From contig NMRB01000038.1 of NCBI GenBank assembly GCA_002633025.1, positions 439,177 through 503,176 on the forward strand: a stretch of DNA of 64,000 nt. The letters are read 5' to 3'. This document shows, in pieces, positions 21,714 through 33,589 of this stretch. The stretch comes from Notospermus geniculatus. Lineage: Eukaryota > Nemertea > Pilidiophora > Heteronemertea > Lineidae. Below the pieces are notes generated by a model. It was not told where the DNA came from and did not search any database. It worked only from the letters and a program-made list of their open reading frames with translations. Position 1 is the stretch's first letter. The number at the start of each line of letters is the position of its first letter. A program made the translations under genes and the position numbers.

Positions 21714-22729
21714 TATTGTGTTTCCGACGCTGGATGTTTGTAAACTAATTTAGTTTCGCCAGCAGCCGCAGACACCCGCTGATAATTTTATGACTGAAAG
21801 CAATCTGATTGAAAATTGAGGATTTAATGTGAAGAAAATGAATTTTATTGTACCTCGACCGGATTCGAACCCACGACCTTTGGATCCGTAGTCCACGCCT
21901 TTACCAACCGCGCTACGGAGCGTGTTATGGAAAACTCCGGTTCAAATTCGTCATGCTTAGTATTCTAAACTCCCGCCCTATACAGTGGATTAGCATATTG
22001 AGTCAGGTGACCGGCTTTCGACCAATCGGAGAAATGTAAACATGCTCAGTCGGCGAAATTTAGTTGTTACTGCGCAAGGTAAACAAAACATTGACTCCTA
22101 CTGGATGACAAATGACATGTAATGTCAATATCACGTCGGATTTGTTTCCAGACAGTGCCGATTTTCTGTCCCACCTGGGGCAACGGCGCCCAGGTCCCTT
22201 CCCTTTCACTGCCGCACTTCGCGAGTTTCTACCCATCCCATTCCAAAACGGTTCCGAGTACGCAATCGAACGAACCCAAGAAGCTGTAGAAAAAGTGTTA
22301 GACTTTAGTGCACGGAAAATCCATCAGATGGCAGCACCAGCACATGCATGGTCTTCCCTTGAAAAATTATCTATACCCGGTAGTACCAGGTGTAGGCATG
22401 GAAAGGGTTCACTGCAAAACTTCGTTGAAAGGGTTTGTTTACTTTCGAGTCAAGCGTCACATTTGTGATCTGTCGGAAAGCGACTGCTTTTCTAATTCAA
22501 ATGAGAGGTCCAAGTCCTGGGATGTGGGTTTAAATCTCGGTCTGACAAGTTTTTGTACCTTGTTTTACTTTTTAATCAAAAAAAACATCCAACCTTCATT
22601 TGAATGAAAGCAGTCGTTTTCCCACAGATCACAAATGGGAGACTTGACTCAAAAGTAAACAGGGCCTTTGGGGTATGGGCCGCGACGTAAATATATGTCT
22701 GTATACCCTGTCGCCCTCAGATGGGCGTA
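21714..22729. other. Intron DNA with an isolated tRNA-like segment
   Basis: Apart from the tRNA-like remnant at 21850-21925 there is no recognisable gene. 22200-22460 is open in plus frames but shows no family resemblance and no splice-framed structure. Confidence 0.35.
21850..21925 (-). repeat. tRNA-Arg(ACG)-like degenerate sequence
   Basis: Read on the minus strand, it has a D-arm-like GTAGCGCGGTTGGTAAAGGC, an anticodon loop CTACGGA identical to that of tRNA-Arg(ACG), and a B box GGGTTCGAATCC. The T stem and acceptor stem contain mismatches, so it is more likely a tRNA-derived repeat or pseudogene than a functional tRNA. Confidence 0.5.
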
Positions 22730-23496
22730 AAGTAGTGTTCACACTATCAACATTTCTCCAACATTTCTCCAACATTTAACCAACATTTTTCCAACATGCT
22801 CTGTTCACACTAGAACAACATCTGAACAACATGTTGGAAATTTGTTGCAAATTTTGGAAAGAAAAGAGCGGGAATGGGACAATTTTGGCGGTAAAATGGA
22901 TGACCAAGTGAAGAAGAGATGTGTTTTGGTTGCCTCTACAGCAACTAGGGCTGTAGTTGTGGAGAGGAGGCAGAGACGCCAAAAGGAACGGGCAAAACGA
23001 GTGTGGACGAGGCCCTGGATCCATCTCGGACAACATTATGGGGATACCACTGCCTCATGAGGGAGTTGAGCGTGGGGGATAAGATGTCTTACAAAAACTT
23101 CCTGAGAATGAGCGAAGAGTCATTTGAAGAACTTCTCGAAAAGTAATGAGTGCTTCTGTGCTTTCTTGTGTCCACTCTTTTTCATTCATGGCTGCGGCCA
23201 TTTTGTCGATCACATGACCTCAGTTTGGTATCACATGATCAGTCTGATGTTGGCAGAATGTTGGAAAAATGTTGCAAACCTTGTTTTTCTCGGTTCACAC
23301 TGGCCAACATTTGAACAACACGTTCCAACATGTTGCTCCAAAAAATACCCTGGCAATTCTTTTTCCAACATTTCTCCAACATTTTTCCAACAAGAAACAT
23401 CTAGGTTCACACTGTCAACATTTTTCCAACATTGGCGTTGGAACCAGAAATGTTGGAAAAATGTCGGAGAAATGTTGGTAGTGTGAACACAGCTTA
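22730..23496 (+). mobile_element. PIF/Harbinger-like non-autonomous element with transposase remnant
   Basis: Terminal repeats AGTAGTGTTCACACT and, inverted, AGCTGTGTTCACACT lie next to TAA on each side, and CCAACATTT words are reiterated behind them. Inside (about 22900-23145) a HARBI1-like N-terminus is visible: RVWTRPW, then in another frame REL followed by YKNFLRMSEESFEELLEK. A frameshift near 23040 and loss of the catalytic part make it non-autonomous. About 767 bp. Confidence 0.75.
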
Positions 23497-23793
23497 AGGC
23501 CGCAGCAGCCTATCGCCACTTTGACCCGGTGTCATAGAATCTAATGTCCCCACCATTTGATGTCCCACCGGGCATCTTATATCGGATTTTTCCTGTGATG
23601 AGATGCCCTCGGGGGCATCTCATTTTACTAAGTCATGATATGATATGCCTCCCAGGGGCAACTGGTCACGGACAGATTTTTAAATTCTGTTGAAAGGAAA
23701 TGCCCCCATGCCGTATTTCAAGCGTATGATAATAGTAGGCCTGTGCATTGTGCTTTGTGCTTTTCACCGTAAGAAAAGTGTGGTCGGCCAGTT

Positions 23794-23886
23794 CGCCTCG
23801 TTGGCGCAGTTGGCTAATGCACTTGTTTCTTCTCTTTCAGACTCTCACAGACTCTAGGTATAGTGGATCGAATCTGCGTTGGGGTG
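23794..23886 (+). repeat. tRNA-like SINE head (copy A)
   Basis: GCCTCGTTGGCGCAGTTGGC gives a good A box. A longer than normal middle contains TTCTCTTTCAG, and then GGATCGAATCTGCG acts as a B box. The inverted partner is at 24945-25030 with about 90 percent identity by eye. Confidence 0.5.
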
Positions 23887-24439
23887 TTGTATTTATTCCA
23901 GTTGTTTGTGTATAGCATGTGCATACTTATACTAAAAAGTACCTTCCTAAAATGATTTCGGTGTGATATATCTGTCCATCATTTTGAAATATGCAACAAT
24001 TAAAATGTATTGTTTTCTTTTTTTATACTAACAATACCGTATTCATTTCTTGTTCCTCGCCCGCGAGCAATTATCGGGTGATTAAGGGGTCCCAGGGGCA
24101 ACTGGTCACAGAAAGGGAAATTGCCATTCATGACGCTGTTGACCACACCAGAACAATAACGAGGGCTGGATGCGAATTTTTTTTCGCATGATAGTTGGTG
24201 TACAGTTTGTACATGTATTTTTCAACCAATCAGATGTCAATATGACGTACACTGTTTACATCATGAGTCTATCTTTAGATATCCACGTGGTTTGCAAAAT
24301 GAGGTCAAGCACGTCATTGGGGTTCCCAGTTGGTGACGTAATCTTGTTTCCCAAATATGGCATAATTGGTTTATTGTCGTTACAGAATAAAATACATATT
24401 TTTCGCTTCCATGTAGGCCTCTTTATAAGGGGTGAATTA

Positions 24440-24600
24440 TAGGGTTATCGAGTAGCAGTGGGATTCTTAGGGTTAGCCCCCCGCATGGGGTTAGGATCAG
24501 GGGGTAGGGGTTAGGGCTCGTGTAGAGTTAGGGTTAGGGCTGGGATTAGGGTTGGGGTAGGGGTTAGGGTTAGGACAATGATTAGGGTTAGTATCAGAAA
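24440..24600. repeat. Telomere-like GGGTTA-rich run
   Basis: Imperfect GGGTTAGGG-type units are spread over about 150 bases, again just upstream of a tRNA-like remnant (AGCAGTGGTTAGAGTG at 24760). Confidence 0.55.
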
Positions 24601-24944
24601 ATAGGCCCAGTAAATGACGTAGGCCTATAGTAGGCCTATACAAGCTCAAGTTCCAATAGGGGCTATACGCATTAAATGTACATTACATACACTATATACA
24701 TTATAACACCACATTAATACAGGTTTTCCGAAATACCCAAAGAAAAATTCCAGGGCGGAGCAGTGGTTAGAGTGAAAAAAAAAATTTCATCCCCGTCCGA
24801 CCGCCAAAAAGCTCTCGCCGTCGATTTTTTTTCGTGAACGTTTAATGCACATAATAAATGAAAGGGTACTTCATTAGTATAAGTATGCATATGGTAGGCT
24901 ACAAACAAACAAATACATGTAATGAAATAAATACAACAACCCAA

Positions 24945-25030
24945 CGCAGATTCGATCCACTATACCTAGAGTCTGTGAGTGTCTGAAAGAGAAGAAACAA
25001 GTGCATTAACCAACTGCGCCAACGAGGCGA
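24945..25030 (-). repeat. tRNA-like SINE head (copy B, inverted)
   Basis: Inverse of the segment at 23794-23886, including the same middle insertion and B box. The flanks are also shared, so the unit was duplicated in inverted orientation rather than inserted twice independently. Confidence 0.5.
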
Positions 25031-25450
25031 ACTGGCCGACCACAGTTTTCTCATGGTGAAAAGCGACGAAAGCCTAGCACTCAGTGCACAGGTCTATTAT
25101 TATTATACCTTTGAAATATGACATGCGGACATTTCCCAGACGGGGGCATCTCACGACGTGATAGTTGTCATAGAATGTCGTGCCCCCCGATATGGGATGC
25201 CCGTAGGGCATCCCATATCAATAGTATCGGCCGAAGGCCGATATAAGATGCCCTACGGGCATCCTATATCGGGGGGCATATCATTCTATGACACCGGTCC
25301 CTGGCTATTCACACACGTCCCATCTTTCGTGTGGTTATCTCAGAATAACGAGCTGACCTTGGAACTATACTGTGGTGTACGTCAACGTATTCACCCTTGG
25401 ATGAAGTCAATCAACCAATCTATCTATCATGTGAGATTTAAAGTGCCTAT

Positions 25451-25665
25451 GGGCCGATTTGTTAAACGATAGTTAAGGTAAACCGCGGTTTAACCATCGG
25501 CTTTTCTGACAAACCGTGAATTAACGAACGTAAACCTTTTGACTTTTAGAATGTTTGGCTGTCAACGATTCATAAAATCGAAAAATTCACTTCGATTAAC
25601 AAACAGTTTGTCAGGTGAGGGTTAATGAAACCCGATGGCTTTCTTATCGTTTAAAAAATCGGCCC
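25451..25665. mobile_element. 215-bp MITE with GGGCCGATTT ends
   Basis: GGGCCGATTTGTTAAACGAT at the left is mirrored by ATCGTTTAAAAAATCGGCCC at the right. Non-coding. Confidence 0.65.
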
Positions 25666-27724
25666 TTTATCGACTTATAGTGATCAGAGACACAGTCTGA
25701 GACATCAGTTGGATACCTCACAGAGAGTTGAAAACAGAAATATTTGACTAGGGTCAGCGGAGCTAGTCAAATAGGTATTCAGTGGCGTCAGTCTGTCAGT
25801 CCAGCAGTCCATCACTCCACCTGTCCAACTATGCCCCACGTTTTGTAACCGTAATAGCTAGAGACTCAAAATTACATCTGAAGATAGCCCTGGGTGAACT
25901 CTCCTCGGAAACAAAAAATGAGCGCAATTTGACCTATATTAGGCGCACCAGGGGGCGTTTTGTGAAAAATGAAATATCGCAATATCTCAGCCCCTGTGAT
26001 AAATATGTAGACAAAAAGTGATTGGGTAGATAGCATGATATTTTCTACATCAGTTCAAAGGAAAGTTAATGCTAGATCTGTTCACCAGAGGGTGCTATTC
26101 AGCAAAATAAAAAAACAGGGGCATTAGCATGAATTTCCGCGCCTTCTGCGCCAGCGTATCATTTGCCAGTGTCTGACGTCATCATCATTGGAATTCACAG
26201 AGGCCAGGAGTCTGCATTCAGCAGTGCAATCGCCTACTTCGAAGGAGTACAGCACAACTAAACAATGAGACGCTAGGTAAGATATTTTTTTCATTCTAAG
26301 TAGCTAATGACCCTGGCATTGGGAGTTTCGACAGTTTGATCGCCTGCCACACCTAAACCTGTAGTGTATATGAATACCGCCGTGGGCGCAGCCATATTGC
26401 TTGTTTGGATGACGTCACTGCTAGCAGACATCCACATGCGCGAGAAACAGTAGCTGAGATTCTCTAGATTCCTCCGGGGTCTCACCAGTAACTACGGCTG
26501 CGCAATGGATAACAAAAAGTGTGGATGAGCAAGCACTTCGTGCTCGTTTTTGTCTTTTAAAAATCGGTTGGAAAATGAGTTTTTTATGGAGTAACAGGCG
26601 ATTGCTTGTTGGAAAACGGTTCCAGGCTGCATCAGCATCTTCACAAGCAAAGTAGCGAGTGATTTGCTGTAGCTTACCGTATGCAAAATACGATTTGTTC
26701 CATTGGAAATTAGAGATTGTAAGCTTTCCAACCGTGTCTGCCACTTCCGTGCAAATGTGAGGGATAAAAAGCATACGCGTTCAGAAGCAATGGGGATCAG
26801 ATATTTTTTGAAGAATCACGGTATTAACTGTCGACCAAGACGGAGCCATCTAGCGGCAGTAAGACGAACTACAAAAATGCATTACAAAATGTACGTAGTA
26901 TATCGGGTCAATTCGCCGATAACGTACATGGTGTTTGTCCCTGGATTGGAGAGTGGCGCGGTTGCGCCGGCTGTGCAGAAAAAGTGGAAATACCGTGGTC
27001 ATTGTTACTTTTGAAGTTAATTTCACTCAGTTTGGGATCATTTTGGATGTGGATTCTCGCAAAAAAAACTTTGTTTTCATCGTATTGTCCGTGTGATTGA
27101 CCTTTTTAGTAACTTTTGGGAGGCTAGAAAGGGTTTTGGGTCTTCACTGTCAGTGTACAGTACTGTGGCTTAGACATTCGGCGATCGTCGAACTACGCTG
27201 GTGCTCAGTGCGCATGCGGGTGTTATTCGACAGGCGCTGTGTACAAAGGTATCCGTGTGCCTGCATGCTCTGCACCCGGGCTCTCACAGTGATATTGGTA
27301 ATGAGGCGGAAGTCTTGTCACTGGGTGGGTTGATTCTGATGACGTCAGAGGCCTGTGGTCGTCTATCGTCGCGAGAGAACGAAGAAGGACCAATTGGCAC
27401 GACCATGAACTTCCACTCAAATCTCGAAAACCACTATGAAATCTCAGCCAAATTTGGACAAAATATCCACTCTACTCCATATGATGAAAAATCGATGCAT
27501 GAAAATATGAGTTTCACGTGACAATTTCTTGGTTGACCTGGGCAAACTTTTAATTTTATAGATTGTTGTGTAGGACGGGGAATTCCCTAATTCCACGTCT
27601 GCCGCGAATTTTGCCGCGAAGACAGGTGTGGCGACGCCTCAAGTCCTCTGCATAATTCCAAAATAAGAGTTACAGAAACAGAATTACATGATGTCCATGC
27701 ATGTCAAAAGTAGAATGGCAATGA
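25666..27724. other. Anonymous intron DNA
   Basis: 25690-26060 contains weak relatives of the 18385 repeat (GTCAGTCCAGCAGTCC, ACCAGGGGGCG, GTGAAAAATGAAATA). A CRE-like GATGACGTCAC occurs at about 26410. No gene, exon or RNA could be supported. Confidence 0.35.
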
Positions 27725-28230
27725 CAATCTCGTACCCAGAGATTAGTTACGCTCGGACGAGGTTGACGGTCGCTACACTAATCTCTGGAGACGGCTGGCC
27801 CATTTCACCTGTTAAGTGTGATTTGTGCCATCCTGCCATTTTAGACCATTTTAGACCGAATTTTACCCGCAGATGCATTGAGATGACTCCAGTATAAAAT
27901 TCTATACACAAAAGTGTCATTAGAAAGGTTTTTACGAGGGATCTGTAGTATTTATTGAGGAAAATCCACGCCACTTTGGCGCGTTTGGCGCACTATATAA
28001 ACTTGGAGCACAGGCCTCTGGGTCGTTGTCAGTAAAATGCGGGCGTTAATTAATGAGTTTGTCTCCAACTCTGTGGATAGGCCTTTTCTGGAGACAAACT
28101 CATTAATTAACGCCCGCATTTTACTAACAACGACCCAGAGGCCTGTGGCGAGAGCTTAGCCGTCTCCAGAGATTAGTGTAGCGACCGTCAACCTCGTCCG
28201 AGCGTAACTAATCTCTGGGTACGAGATTGT
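27725..28230. mobile_element. Asymmetric fold-back element, about 506 bp
   Basis: The outer arms (27725-27793 and 28159-28230, with CAATCTCGTACCCAGAGATT and its inverse) and the inner arms (28010-28063 and 28092-28146, with GGGCGTTAATTAATGAG and its inverse) are nearly perfect. The left side has about 215 extra bases between outer and inner arm (27794-28009), so either an insertion on the left or a deletion on the right occurred. Non-coding. Confidence 0.75.
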
Positions 28231-28337
28231 GGCAATGATGATTTTATAGCTCCCTATTCACCATGGATTAATATTCATGTGAAAGGAGTCAGGAGTCAGT
28301 ATGATAGGCCTAGGGCCTATATCGGTAACTGCTTCCC

Positions 28338-28740
28338 ACCCAATCCCATCGGGTCTAATAACGTCTTTATCAATTGCCCACCGAGGAACGAAGGCCTACA
28401 TGTGGTATTAACCCCTTCCCACCCAAGGGGTCTAATACCAAGGATTGTCTCATGCTATATTAACCCATTTCCCCGTGATTTCGCAACCAAGGGTGGTCTG
28501 ACATATGAATTCACCAAGGATTGTATGCCGATCTTGCAACATTAAAATTTAACCCCTTCCACCGCCCAAGGGTTCTAATACCAAGGACTGTAAGGTTGCA
28601 TGCTTCCTATTAACCCCTTCCAAACCAAGGGCCGTCTTAATAAAATATCTGACATGTATCTCGATTCACCAAGGATTTTATGCCTGTCATGTGCAATATT
28701 TAAGTTGATAACCTCTTCCCACTCTATAAGACTATTCACT
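28338..28740. repeat. Degenerate tandem repeat
   Basis: Blocks of the type TTAACCCCTTCC...CAAGGG...TCTAATACCAAGGA recur four to five times at irregular spacing (about 28345, 28410, 28465, 28553, 28612). Non-coding. Confidence 0.5.
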
Positions 28741-29473
28741 ATATTTCAGGTTGACCTGGTTGCTGAAGTACCCCTTGCTGATGTAGACTGGTACCCGGTC
28801 CTAACTCTTTTATTGCATATGTTAGGACCGGGCGTGTGTATCGCATTTGTCACCCTGATTGGCCGATGCTGGCGCCGGTGGTAGGTATAGGAACTATTAT
28901 GTTGATACATTTTCCACTTTCAACCCGTTCGGGATTGGTGGATTTCCTGGGTCAAATGCAGGTCACCTTCTACCTGCATTCCGGTACGTCAGCCGTATTG
29001 AGAATTGAATAAATTTACATAATTTACATAAAATTTCCAAGTGACGTCACTGGCAGAATTCCTCTACAAATGGCGGCCAACACTGGTCCTACCAAACAAG
29101 CCAAAGTCCGCGACTGCAGCGCGCAGGTTGGTAGGACCAGGTACTAGTCTATTGCTGATGCTGCTGTTGCTAAAGAGGGATGCAATGAAGTGTCTTGCAC
29201 TCACTTTCAGCCGACACAACTGGAATCCGAATTGGGGAAGTGTCGAAATTGTAGAACAGAAATCTTCGCCACAAAAGAATCGTTCTCTTACACATGTATA
29301 CAAACCGTATGCTTTCCAAAATAAAATGTGATTAATTCTTGGCGAAATTGTATAGGACTCGTCATAATTACAGACTTAATCCCATCCAACCATGCATGCA
29401 CATTTTGTGAATGAAATATGACATCACTCACGAACCTTCCTAAGACTGCATGCAGTCTCCCTGACATGCCTAA
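28741..29473. other. Anonymous intron DNA with two small hairpins
   Basis: CGGTCCTAAC/GTTAGGACCG pair around 28796-28833, and CTGGTCCTACCAA/TTGGTAGGACCAG around 29083-29139. The second has a relative at about 41240. No gene supported. Confidence 0.35.
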
Positions 29474-29718
29474 AGCCTGGCGCACACGAGCGATTTTTTG
29501 AGCGATTTTCTAGGCGACTAGCCTTGCGACCACAGCAGCGACTGAACATATTTTTAGTTTTTTTTAGTTTTTTTTACTCATTTGCGACAAATGCTTTATT
29601 GGAAGATCAGTCATGTCGCACATGACATCAATGATCGACCTCAAAGGTAATTATCGCATGCGACGTAGTAGTCGCATCGGTAGTCGCCCTAATTTTAGTC
29701 GCTCGTGTGCGCCAGGCT
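29474..29718. mobile_element. MITE family E, copy 1
   Basis: AGCCTGGCGCACACGAGCGA at the left is mirrored at the right (TCGCTCGTGTGCGCCAGGCT), with TA-containing flanks. A second copy in inverted orientation is at 48184-48429. Shared interior words include CGACTAGCCTTGCGACCACA. About 245 bp, non-coding. Confidence 0.8.
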
Positions 29719-29776
29719 TTATCAAACCGGGGCAGCAAATGTCAGCTGAGCGCCAGGCCCATGAGCCTCTTGTTAA

Positions 29777-30156
29777 TAGTGGTGTTTACACCTATTGAAA
29801 TTGCCGGGTCCGACCCTCCATTTTTGCGTCTACACCTATGAAAATCGGATCCGGATTAAAAATTGCCGGGCTATTTTAGCCCGCTTCCGACTGGCGGGTC
29901 AGACCCGCCATGGATCCGGGTTATACTTTAGCCCGGCAATTTCAGAGGTGTGGACAGAAAAATGCCGGATTAAAACGTTTAATGAGCCCACCGACAGGAG
30001 GCGGTCTGCTAAAATTGAATGGGTGGTGTATCCATAAATAGCATGACCAGCGTTCATTAATCGAAAGACGAATAATAGGTGTGGACAGAAAATTCTGTGG
30101 ATCCGGGTTAAATTCGAACCCGGGCCTGGAAAATCTGCTTAGGTGTAAACGCCGCT
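29777..30156. mobile_element. MITE with GTGTTTACACCTA ends
   Basis: AGTGGTGTTTACACCTA followed by CCGGG at the left is mirrored by CCCGGG, then TAGGTGTAAACGCCGCT, at the right. Internal short inverted words (TGCCGGG and CCCGGCA, GGATCCGG) recur. About 380 bp, non-coding. Confidence 0.65.
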
Positions 30157-30164
30157 AATACTCT

Positions 30165-30395
30165 GCTTTTGAAAGAATCTGAGCTACTCTCTCTCTCACA
30201 TTTTGTGGTAAATTATTCCACAGGCGTGTGGCAGTACACGCAAAGGCCCTGCCTCCACAGGAGGTACTTCTACAGCGACGCTGCTCCAGAAGGAGCAGGT
30301 CTTCGGACCACACGGATCTTTTTGGTCTCTCAAAAGGTATTTTGAAGGTCTGGGGAGCAAGGCCCCTTCTTCTCTTAACTATGAAGTTCCGTTCA
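30165..30395 (-). pseudogene. Remnant of a LINE ORF2 C-terminus
   Basis: The minus-strand frame reads RAFACTATRLWNNLPQNVRE, matching the RAFxxxxxRLWNxLPxxIR block near the end of CR1/L2-type ORF2 proteins (compare 39150-39230 in this window). Only about 75 codons remain. The adjoining palindromic region starts where it ends. Confidence 0.55.
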
Positions 30396-30864
30396 TGTCA
30401 TTATTATTTGAATTTTGTCACATCTGATAATTATTAAATATCTCAGTGAGATGTTTATTAAACATCAGATGTTGCATAATTCGAATTATGCCACATCTGA
30501 TGATTATTAAACATCTCACTGAGATGTTTAATAAACATCTCGAGATGTTTAATAATCATCTGATGTTGCTTAATTCGAATTATGCCACATCTGATGATTA
30601 TTAAATATCTCAGTGAGATGTTTAATAAACATCTCGAGATGTTTAATAATCATCTGATGTTGCTTAATTCGAATTATGCCACATCTGATGATTATTAAAT
30701 ATCTCAGTGAGATGTTTAATAAACATCTCGAGATGTTTAATAATCATCTGATGTTGCTTAATTCGAATTATGCTACATCTGATGATTATTAAATATCTCA
30801 CTGAGATGTTTAATAATTATCAGATGTGGCATAATTCAAATAATAATGACATGAATGGAACGTC
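30393..30864. repeat. 94-bp palindromic satellite array (left)
   Basis: Equivalent points at 30541, 30635 and 30729 give a 94-base period. Each unit is itself built from nested palindromes (CATCTCGAGATG, ATCTCAGTGAGAT, AATTCGAATT). The block begins with GTTCATGTCATTATTATTTG and ends with its inverse. Confidence 0.8.
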
Positions 30865-32084
30865 AGTGAGATGTTTAATAAACATCAGATGTTGCTTAAT
30901 TCTTTTTTTGTTTTATTTGTTGTTTCACAGGTAGGAGCATTGGATCCGTATCCTACTCCGCCACTTTGCCCTTCCTCTCCCAACGTCTTCCGCGTCCAGA
31001 ATCGAGAAGGCAGGCCTCTGACCCCCGGTTCGGGAGAGGGCACTATCTCCTCGACCTCTAGTAAAGACCATCCTTGCAGAAGGGAGGTGCCGGGTCCCCA
31101 AGTAACCCAACCCACCCACCCCTAGGCCGCCAAATGGACCCTATACACTGCCCTAGCCCGCCCGACCCACGGAGGTGGGGTCTCCACCCAGGGCCCCTCT
31201 TCCGACGTAAAGCGGGCCACCTATTATCATTAAGGGTCCCCCTTCACCCCCAATTTTCTCCGTCCTGTGCTGCCTTCAGAATACTGATGCACCCTTCACC
31301 CATAACGCCCCTTCACCTTCCCCCTTCAGTCTCTCATTTCCACCTCCACTTTCCTACACCTGTCACACCTCCCTCCTCTCTCTCTGTCCGATCCCCCATC
31401 ACCAGCCCCAAACTCCACCCGGGCAGCAGCTGCTCAGCACAGGACAGGCGGGCTCCAGACTGACAGACTGCCCAACTTGTCCCCTGCCCCCCCCCCCAGC
31501 CATTATGTCTTGCGACTTATAATGAGCCACCTGTTATCACTGACGCTCTCACCTGATTCCCTTAGTCGGTAGGGTATGAGCCCTCCTTGTGCCCCCACAC
31601 GTCCTGGCCTCGCTATCCCTACTGCCTTCCTGGGCTTACTTCATGTTCATGTCCCAAGTATCATCCGGGGTATCATCCTTTTCTCCTCAACAATGTCATA
31701 CCCGTGGACAATTTCTTATCAGAAATGAAATCTCAGTGAATTATTTGCAGAGTTTGCAAGAAATATTACCAGTAAGGCTGAAGGGGTTATTGTCGTCCTA
31801 GGTATAGACAAAGTATACCCAGGTTCAATGTCGTCCAGACAAACTATACCCTGGGTATAGTTTGTCTTGACAAATAAAAGTGCACCCAGCTTCCCATATG
31901 TACACCTGAAGACGAGATTTGTATCGCAAAGGCCAAAAAAGGGTCTAAAAATTTTCGTCCGAGATTTTCACGTGCGTCTTGCCAAGATTCACGTGACCAC
32001 AAAACTGACCACGTCATGAAGTACATGAAGCATTTCGTCATTTTCATGAATTTTCTTTTTGCATAGCAAGTTTGCACCATGGGA

Positions 32085-32422
32085 CACTTCCGGTAAACAG
32101 CCATACAGTGGGATTATTGCCAAAAGGGGCTGAAAATAAACGCTATACCTACTATAATTTGGAAGTAGGGAGATAAGACCAATCCCTACAACTTTTCAAA
32201 AAGGACCCATAGTAAATTCTCAAGAACTTTGGAGCTGCAGGCCTATTTCGAGGCACTTCCGGTATGCAACCATGCAGTGGGATTATTGCCAAAAGGGGCT
32301 GAAAATTAACGCTATACCTACCGTAATTTGGGAATAGGGAGATAAGACCAATCCCTACAACTTTTCAAAAGGGACCCATAGTAAATTCTCAAGCACTTAG
32401 GAGCTGTAGGTGGCCTAGTTCG
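32085..32422. repeat. 169-bp tandem duplication at the palindrome centre
   Basis: CACTTCCGGTA begins at 32085 and 32254. Both copies continue with GTGGGATTATTGCCAAAAGG and GACCAATCCCTACAACTTTT. Two copies, about 95 percent identical by eye. Confidence 0.75.
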
Positions 32423-33589
32423 AGGCTATCCTTCGTTTCGTGATTTACGCTGAATATCAACCACACTACACCTCTTGGTAGCGGGTTTAGTAGTGTCATA
32501 CTTCGATTGTCAGTATGGTGTAGTGCGTTTGTTTGTGGGTTCAATTATGAGCGAAGGATCGAAGCCATGAGGTTGCCGTTACCGCCATTTTGACCAGCAA
32601 GGCCTAGATGCCACGTAACTTTGCGATACCAATCTCGTCTTCAGGTGCACGTATCGGAAGCTGGGTACACTTTGTCAAGACAGACTATACCCTGGGTATA
32701 GTTTGTCTGGACGACAATGAACCTGGGTATACTTTGTCTATACCCAGGACGACAATAACCCCTTCAGCACCAGTAAGCCTCATCCCAGGGACTTCCAGCA
32801 AGGCTCCGTCCCAGTCGATCCGTCTCACGTATGACGTATCGAGCTAATGCATTTTCTGTTAAAGTCATACGTCACACGTGATACGGATCGACGATACGGA
32901 GCCTTGCCGGAAGTAGATTGCGTGATACCCAGTTCAAGTTGTGATTTGGCCCGCGTAGTACTTAAGCCAAATTCGGCGTGATGCGGCTCATGCAGCCAGA
33001 GGTTGGTGCGGGACGTAGTGAGCGCCACCTGTGAGACACAATTCCACTGTTGCGTTCCTCCACTTTGGAGGGGGAAATGAGTGAGTGAGAGACTGCAGGG
33101 GGGGGGGGGAAGGCGAAGGGGAGTCCAGGTCTGAAGGGGCGTTATGGGAGTGGATTTGGTGAGGGGTGCATCAGATTCTGAAGGCGGCACAGGACGGAGA
33201 AAATTGGGAAGGGATGGGGACCCTTAATGATAATAGGTAGCCCGTTTTATGTCGGAAGAGGAGCCCTGGGTGGAGACCCCCCACCTCTCAACGGGTCCGC
33301 AGGTCGGGCGGGCTAGGGCAGTGTGTGGGGGCCGTTCGGCGGCCTAGGGGTGGGTGGGTTGGGTTACTTGGGGGCCCAGCACCTCCCTTCTGCAAGGATG
33401 ATCTTTACTGGAGGGCGAGGAGATAGAGCCCTCTCCCGAACCAAGGGTCAGAGGCCTGCCTTCTCTGGACGCGGAAGACGTTGGGAGAGGAAGGGCAAAG
33501 TGGCGGAGTAGGATACGGATCCAATGCTCCTACCTGTGAAACAACAAAGAAAACAAAAAAAAAGAATTAAGCAACATCTGATGTTTATT

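Larger units (their letters stand above)
23528..25295. mobile_element. 1.77-kb inverted-repeat element with paired tRNA-like segments
   Basis: The left tip GGTGTCATAGAATCTAATG is mirrored by CATATCATTCTATGACACC at the right. Next to the right tip are two nested hairpins (for example GATGCCCGTAGGGCATC at 25197). A tRNA-like unit with about 150 bases of flank occurs at 23700-23960 and again inverted at 24840-25090. Between them lie TTAGGG-rich DNA (24440-24600) and a second tRNA-like remnant (24755-24775). No ORF. Confidence 0.65.

Noticed and set aside
21850-21925. Functional tRNA-Arg(ACG) gene.
   Set aside because: The anticodon loop is right, but the T stem and acceptor stem contain mismatches and no 3' terminator-like T run was assigned.
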